In this document: positions 6,581 to 9,923 of the stretch, piece by piece
Numbering within the stretch: position 1 is the stretch's first letter
Layout of the letters: each line of letters starts with the position of its first letter
Source of the DNA: Sphingobium sp.
GTDB taxonomy: Bacteria > Pseudomonadota > Alphaproteobacteria > Sphingomonadales > Sphingomonadaceae
Reading direction: 5' to 3'
Assembly: GCF_003248505.1 (NCBI RefSeq)
Contig: NZ_QFOA01000092.1
Span: 1 to 9,923, forward strand
Length of the DNA: 9,923 nucleotides
Program-made: the position numbers and the translations under genes
Notes under the pieces: model-generated
The model's database searches: none
Told to the model about the DNA's origin: nothing
The model's input: only the letters and a program-made list of their open reading frames with translations

Positions 6581-6945
6581 GACGAGGGCTACGCCTCCAG
6601 CTCGTCGGGCTGGCACTGATCGCGTTCGTGGGGGCCTGTGACGGCCCCCGCGAGGATGCCGGCGAGCAGGCCGACGCCAACGCAGGTGTCGTATCGAGCG
6701 AGGATACGATCGAGAAAGGGCCGGCGGAGCGGACGGGGGAAGCCCAGGATCGTGCCGCTGACAGTCTGAACGAGGCGATCGAAGCACGTGCGGACGCCGC
6801 CGAGGACCAGGCGGACGCCGTTCGCAGCGAAGCCGATCAGCGGGCGGATGCCTTGGAAGAAGAAGTCCGCAGGGTTCGCGCGACTGCCGAGAAGAAGGCG
6901 GATGCGACGGAAGATCGTGCTGACGCAATTCGGCAGCGACAGTAA
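6577..6945 (+). CDS. Small coiled-coil lipoprotein, 122 aa
   Basis: The gene starts inside the stop of the channel gene (ATGA overlap), so the two are almost certainly translated together. Residues 1-20 form a lipoprotein signal: basic MRRGLRLQ, hydrophobic LVGLALIAF, and a lipobox-like FVGA before Cys21. Asp follows the cysteine; in E. coli Asp at +2 keeps a lipoprotein in the inner membrane, so this protein may face the periplasm from there (inference for this organism). Residues about 65-120 are a continuous coiled coil of alanine/charged heptads in which ADA recurs at heptad spacing (ADAAEDQ, ADAVRSE, KADATED, RADAIRQ). I do not recognise a named family. By overlap and context it is probably an accessory partner of the membrane protein encoded before it. 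Confidence 0.82.
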   Translation: MRRGLRLQLVGLALIAFVGACDGPREDAGEQADANAGVVSSEDTIEKGPAERTGEAQDRAADSLNEAIEARADAAEDQADAVRSEADQRADALEEEVRRVRATAEKKADATEDRADAIRQRQ

Positions 6946-7080
6946 CAAAGGCCCGCAAGAGGTCTCGCGTAATGAACTGGGAGCCAGGCTGTGTTCGGTC
7001 CCTGTCTGCTCATTCCGCCAGGCTGATGCGACATCCATCTGAAGCGCTCGGAACGCGCTACTGCCTGGAGAGCGGCGCAG

Positions 7081-8391
7081 GTGCCCAGCTTTTCATCGCC
7101 TGAACCCTATATCCTCTGGCTGACAGGTGCCGGAGTCCTGATCGCCCTCGTAGCATGGCTGCCGCTTGCGTTGAAACGATTGCCGCTGTCGCTGCCGATC
7201 ATCTGTATCGGGATCGGAGCCGTGGTCTTCTCGTTGCCGGCTGTGTCGCTGCGGCCTTTGCCGATGTCTTACGCCGACATCACCGAGCGCTTCACCGAGT
7301 TCATCGTTATCATCGCGCTGATGGGCGCAGGCCTGAAGCTGGATCGCGTATTCAGCTGGCGCCGATGGAATGTGACCTGGCGGCTGCTTGCGGTCACGAT
7401 GCCCCTCAGCATCGCGGCGATCACGGCGATCGGAGGCTGGGGCTTGGGCCTGTCATGGATCGCGGCGCTTCTGCTTGGGGCTTGCCTCGCTCCCACTGAT
7501 CCCGTGCTCGCGTCAGACGTGCAGGTCGGTCCTCCCAAGACCGGAGAGGAAGATGAGGTGCGCTTCGGTTTAACGTCAGAAGCGGGCCTGAACGACGGTT
7601 TTGCCTTTCCGTTCGTCAACCTCGCTATCGCGCTGGGCATTTCGGCGAGCACCGGAGAGCCTTGGGCGCGCGAATGGGTGTTCCATAGTGTGTTGTGGGA
7701 AATCGGCGTGGGTGTCGTCGGCGGTTGGTTGATCGGCCGCCTGTTCGGCTGGCTGACCTTTCACGTGCCAGCGGAAACCAAGCTGGCTCAGACCGGGGAT
7801 GGCCTGATCGCCATTGCCGCGACTTTCGTCTCCTACGGCGTGACCGAGCTGCTCAACTGCTACGGCTTTCTGGCTGTCTTCATCACCGCATTGACGCTTC
7901 GCCGCTCGCATCGCGATCATGAGTTCAACCGCGAGATGCACGACATCACCGAACAGGTGGAGCGCATCGGCATGATGGTGCTCCTGATCCTGTTCGGTGG
8001 TGCGCTGGTCAGTGGGCTCCTTCAACCGATTGGTTGGGTAGATGTACTGGCCGCTGCGATCATTATCCTCGTCGTGCGGCCCGTTACCGGCCTGATAGGG
8101 CTTGCCGGTTTGCGGGCAGACCTCTCCGAGAAGATGACCCTTGCCTTCTTTGGCATCCGCGGTGTCGGCTCCTTCTATTACCTGGCTTATGCGCTGAACC
8201 ACGTTGAGCTTGCCGGAGGCGAGCGGCTGTGGGCCATCGTAGGATTGGTGGCGCTGTTTTCCATCCTCCTCCACGGGCTGACCGTCACGCCGGCTATGCG
8301 TCTCCTAGACAAGCTACAGGGACGCGATCCGGATGCCGACCTGCCGCCGCCAGGATTGAAAGGCCCTGCGGCGGATACAGAGCGAGCTTAG
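7081..8391 (+). CDS. NhaP-type Na+(K+)/H+ antiporter (CPA1 family)
   Basis: A 436-residue polytopic inner-membrane protein of the monovalent cation:proton antiporter-1 family, which exchanges cytoplasmic Na+ or K+ for external protons. About twelve hydrophobic segments are visible. The unwound-helix region ACLAPTDPVLASDVQ (residues 134-148) and the ion-binding segment LTSEAGLNDG (164-173, with Asn171-Asp172) are the family's key signatures. A late FGIRGVGSFYYLAYAL segment with a basic residue also fits. The soluble C-terminal tail is short (about 30 residues), with no TrkA-C or cyclic-nucleotide domain. The start is GTG at 7081 with GGAG at 7067-7070; no in-frame ATG occurs until about residue 62, after two helices. 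It lies 135 bases beyond the lipoprotein gene, with no obvious promoter recognised in between. Confidence 0.93.
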   Translation: MPSFSSPEPYILWLTGAGVLIALVAWLPLALKRLPLSLPIICIGIGAVVFSLPAVSLRPLPMSYADITERFTEFIVIIALMGAGLKLDRVFSWRRWNVTWRLLAVTMPLSIAAITAIGGWGLGLSWIAALLLGACLAPTDPVLASDVQVGPPKTGEEDEVRFGLTSEAGLNDGFAFPFVNLAIALGISASTGEPWAREWVFHSVLWEIGVGVVGGWLIGRLFGWLTFHVPAETKLAQTGDGLIAIAATFVSYGVTELLNCYGFLAVFITALTLRRSHRDHEFNREMHDITEQVERIGMMVLLILFGGALVSGLLQPIGWVDVLAAAIIILVVRPVTGLIGLAGLRADLSEKMTLAFFGIRGVGSFYYLAYALNHVELAGGERLWAIVGLVALFSILLHGLTVTPAMRLLDKLQGRDPDADLPPPGLKGPAADTERA

Positions 8392-8394
8392 GTT

Positions 8395-8428
8395 GCTGGT
8401 GTCATAACCGGTCGGTTTTGGCACCAGC
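8395..8428 (+). terminator. Long hairpin immediately after the antiporter gene
   Basis: Bases 8395-8409 pair with 8414-8428 over 15 positions (one T-G wobble, one T-T mismatch) around the tetraloop GGTC. It begins three bases after the antiporter stop codon, the expected place for a transcription terminator, but no T-tract follows. It also marks the border between the housekeeping-type gene and the restriction-modification cassette. Confidence 0.5.
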
Positions 8429-8544
8429 GCGGCAAGCGCGCGGCCAGCGGGGCGCATCCTAGGCGTTCCTAAAGCGAAGCCAATTTGCTTGCATGTCGTA
8501 TTACATCGCAATATCAGAACATACGGTGTACGCCGGAGAGGCAT
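8429..8544 (+). promoter_or_regulatory. Probable promoter/operator region of the restriction-modification cassette
   Basis: This gap is clearly more AT-rich near its 3' end (8480-8530) than the genes on either side. It contains two small dyads with the same layout, 4-base arms and a 6-base spacer: AAGC 8477-8480 with GCTT 8487-8490, and ATGT 8493-8496 with ACAT 8503-8506. Their centres are 16 bases apart. TTGCTT at 8485-8490 could serve as a -35 element, with a weak AT-rich -10 around 8508-8514. Short paired dyads are typical of RHH operators, but four-base arms occur often by chance. The ribosome-binding site GGAG is at 8535-8538. Confidence 0.35.
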
Positions 8545-8712
8545 ATGGCAGACGATATGGTGGTGACGGTGCGGGTGCCGAAGAAGCTCGTACAGCGGGC
8601 ACGGCAGGTGGCCGATAGTCGTGACGAGACAATGAGTCAGGTCATCCGGCGTGGTTTGCGCGGCTATGTGGGTCGCGCGTCAAAATCGATTGAAAATGAG
8701 GACGCAGCTTAA
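8545..8712 (+). CDS. Small ribbon-helix-helix (CopG-like) protein, 55 aa
   Basis: A 55-residue protein whose N-terminal 45 residues fit the ribbon-helix-helix pattern: a beta-strand MVVTVRVPKKLV, then helix A QRARQVADSRDET, and helix B MSQVIRRGLRGYV. RHH proteins bind DNA as dimers through the paired strands and commonly repress their own operon. A longer in-frame reading from 8485 exists, but the start at 8545 is chosen because GGAG (8535-8538) sits six bases upstream and the RHH fold begins there. Its stop shares one base with the start of the methyltransferase gene (TAATG), so the two are translationally coupled. This suggests a role in controlling the restriction-modification cassette, or a dosage partner of the methyltransferase. 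An antitoxin is an alternative, but no toxin gene follows. Confidence 0.8.
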   Translation: MADDMVVTVRVPKKLVQRARQVADSRDETMSQVIRRGLRGYVGRASKSIENEDAA

Positions 8713-9395
8713 TGTCAGAGCCCAAGCGCAAGGCGTCCAAGAAGTCACCGGCCTATGGTCCGGCAGGCATGGATCTGTTGAATGTCGCTGGTGGTGGTGG
8801 CTTCAGAACGGTGCTGGCAGATCCGCCGTGGCAGTTTCAAAACCGCACCGGGAAGGTGGCGCCCGAGCATCGTCGTCTCAACCGCTACGGAACGATGACA
8901 CTGGATGAGATATGTGCGCTGCCGGTCGAGGAATGCGTCGCGGCGACTGCCCACCTCTATCTATGGGTTCCCAATGCGCTGCTTCCAGATGGCTTGCGTG
9001 TGCTACGCGAATGGGGATTCGAGTATAAGTCCAACATCGTCTGGCGGAAGATCCGCAAGGATGGCGGCTCCGATGGCAGGGGCGTCGGTTTCTATTTCCG
9101 CAATGTCACCGAGCTGATCCTGTTCGGCGTACGAGGCAAGAACGCCCGTACTCTTGATCCTGGTCGGACGCAGGTGAACTACCTTGAGAGTCGTAAGCGC
9201 GAGCACAGCCGCAAGCCTGATGAGCAGTATCGACTGATCGAGGAATGCAGCCCTGGACCTTTCCTAGAGATGTTCTCGCGCGGAACGCGCCCTGACTGGA
9301 CAGTGTGGGGCAACCAAGCCGACGAGGAGTATGCCCCGTCTTGGCCGACGTATGCACACCATTCTAGGGCTGGGATGCCGGTGGCGGCAGAGTAG
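8712..9395 (+). CDS. MT-A70 family adenine-N6 DNA methyltransferase
   Basis: A 227-residue S-adenosylmethionine-dependent methyltransferase of the MT-A70 family. The catalytic motif DPPW is at residues 37-40. GVGFYFRNVTELILFGVRG (about 125-143) and the C-terminal SAM-site region PGPFLEMFSRGTRPDWTVWGN (about 181-201) are the family's other landmarks, in the catalytic-then-SAM order of beta-class enzymes. HSRKPDEQY lies between them. Next to a restriction nuclease, its likely role is to methylate adenine in the nuclease's recognition site on host DNA; family members can also be phage or orphan enzymes. Codon choice is less GC-rich than upstream (for example AGA and CTA codons near the start), hinting at acquisition. 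The last 32 bases overlap, tail to tail, the 3' end of the nuclease gene on the other strand. Confidence 0.93.
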   Translation: MSEPKRKASKKSPAYGPAGMDLLNVAGGGGFRTVLADPPWQFQNRTGKVAPEHRRLNRYGTMTLDEICALPVEECVAATAHLYLWVPNALLPDGLRVLREWGFEYKSNIVWRKIRKDGGSDGRGVGFYFRNVTELILFGVRGKNARTLDPGRTQVNYLESRKREHSRKPDEQYRLIEECSPGPFLEMFSRGTRPDWTVWGNQADEEYAPSWPTYAHHSRAGMPVAAE

Positions 9396-9923
9396 GTTCG
9401 GAAAGGATCTCCTGCTCCTCCTCGCCTTCCGCGATGGCGCCAACGTCCAGGTGTTCGTCAAAAGTGACGATTGCGCTGGGCAGGCCGATGAGGAGGAGCG
9501 GACAGGGATTCCCGACGCCGCGATGCACACGGTCTTCCAGTTTCCGCCAGTGAGTGGTGGCCGCACCATACTTGTCCTGAACGAAGCTTTGCGGCCAAGC
9601 CTCGGCAAAGGGCACCGATCCGCCACGCATCCGGCGCGTCACATCGGCACGTTGCCGCGGCGTCGGGGTCAATCCCAGAGCATTGAGGTCATCAGCGGAG
9701 GCAAGGTTGCGCTCGGCGGCAAATCGGCGGACCAGTTGTACCATGTCGTTCTGTAGGCTTGCGCCCCGCGTGACGATCACCCCGACGCTGATCGCACCTT
9801 CGGCATGAAGGCGTTTGAAGTTTTCTAGATCGCGGTCGAAAAATGGATCCTTGTTGTTCCATTCGATTTCGAGCGCGATCACCCGCCCGTCCGGGAAGGT
9901 CCGGACGTGATCGACCTCGTGCG
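9364..9923 (-). CDS. BglII/BamHI-like type II restriction endonuclease (5' end outside window)
   Basis: The frame is open from the TAG at 9364-9366 to the right edge, giving about 186 C-terminal residues. A GTG at 9882 is not taken as the start, because the reading continues through HEVDHVRTFPDGRV, which belongs to the domain. Visible landmarks of the BglII/BamHI-type family are LEIEWNNKDPFFDRDL, then FKRLHAEGAISVGVIVTR, and later GAATTHWRKLEDRVHRG followed by CPLLLIGLP. The Asp in EVDHV and the Glu-Ile-Glu pair 14 residues on are candidates for metal-binding residues corresponding to BamHI Asp94 and Glu111/Glu113 (inference). Such enzymes cut short palindromes with Mg2+. The cognate methyltransferase is the convergent MT-A70 gene. 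The recognition site cannot be read from the sequence. Confidence 0.88.
   Translation of the reverse strand, partial: HEVDHVRTFPDGRVIALEIEWNNKDPFFDRDLENFKRLHAEGAISVGVIVTRGASLQNDMVQLVRRFAAERNLASADDLNALGLTPTPRQRADVTRRMRGGSVPFAEAWPQSFVQDKYGAATTHWRKLEDRVHRGVGNPCPLLLIGLPSAIVTFDEHLDVGAIAEGEEEQEILSEPTLPPPASQP

Noticed and set aside
6983..7025. Nine-base direct repeat GCCAGGCTG at 6983-6991 and 7017-7025 before the antiporter gene
   Set aside because: It is short, GC-rich and not associated with a mobile element or a conserved operator layout; chance is sufficient.
8545..8712. RHH protein as the antitoxin of a toxin-antitoxin pair
   Set aside because: The coupled downstream gene is a clear methyltransferase and no small toxin ORF lies on either side.
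1..9923. CRISPR arrays, tRNA or rRNA genes, insertion sequences, integrase genes
   Set aside because: No regularly spaced repeats, no cloverleaf-like or rRNA sequence and no transposase or integrase frame were seen on either strand.

Overview
The window looks like a GC-rich chromosomal segment from an alphaproteobacterium, most plausibly a sphingomonad or a relative. Three things point that way: the strong G/C preference at third codon positions, an HWE-type histidine kinase with the family's usual wording, and a YsnF/DUF2382 plus OmpA stress locus of a kind common in that group. The taxonomic call is inference from gene style; no rRNA or tRNA is present to anchor it.

Layout. (1) Positions 1-448 hold the C-terminal ATPase half of an HWE histidine kinase, cut by the window edge. 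(2) 598-1044 encodes a complete single-domain haemoglobin of the Vitreoscilla/flavohaemoglobin type. (3) On the minus strand, 1174-1488 encodes a small unrecognised protein and 1597-3084 a regulator with three PAS domains and a C-terminal LuxR-type DNA-binding domain. (4) Divergent from that regulator, a compact plus-strand run at 3234-6945 carries five genes: a small DUF2382 protein, a membrane-anchored OmpA-like peptidoglycan-binding protein, a YsnF-like stress protein that also ends in DUF2382, a multi-helix membrane protein of the mechanosensitive-channel TM-helix class, and a coiled-coil lipoprotein. (5) 7081-8391 encodes an NhaP-type Na+/H+ antiporter, followed at once by a long hairpin. 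(6) 8545 to the right edge holds a restriction-modification cassette: a 55-residue ribbon-helix-helix protein, an MT-A70 adenine methyltransferase, and a convergent BglII/BamHI-like restriction endonuclease cut by the right edge.

How the parts may work together. The five-gene run reads as an envelope or osmotic stress module: cell-wall anchoring (OmpA domain), a periplasm-facing coiled-coil lipoprotein, a membrane protein related to tension-gated channels, and two proteins sharing the charged DUF2382 motif. The divergent PAS-LuxR protein is the obvious candidate regulator, and the shared 149-base gap contains overlapping dyads. The antiporter downstream fits the same ion and osmotic theme but is probably a separate transcription unit. 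The right end is a defence cassette that looks separate from the stress genes. Its least ordinary aspects are the RHH protein coupled to the methyltransferase, in the place where many type II systems carry an HTH controller protein, and the 32-base tail-to-tail overlap of methylase and nuclease.
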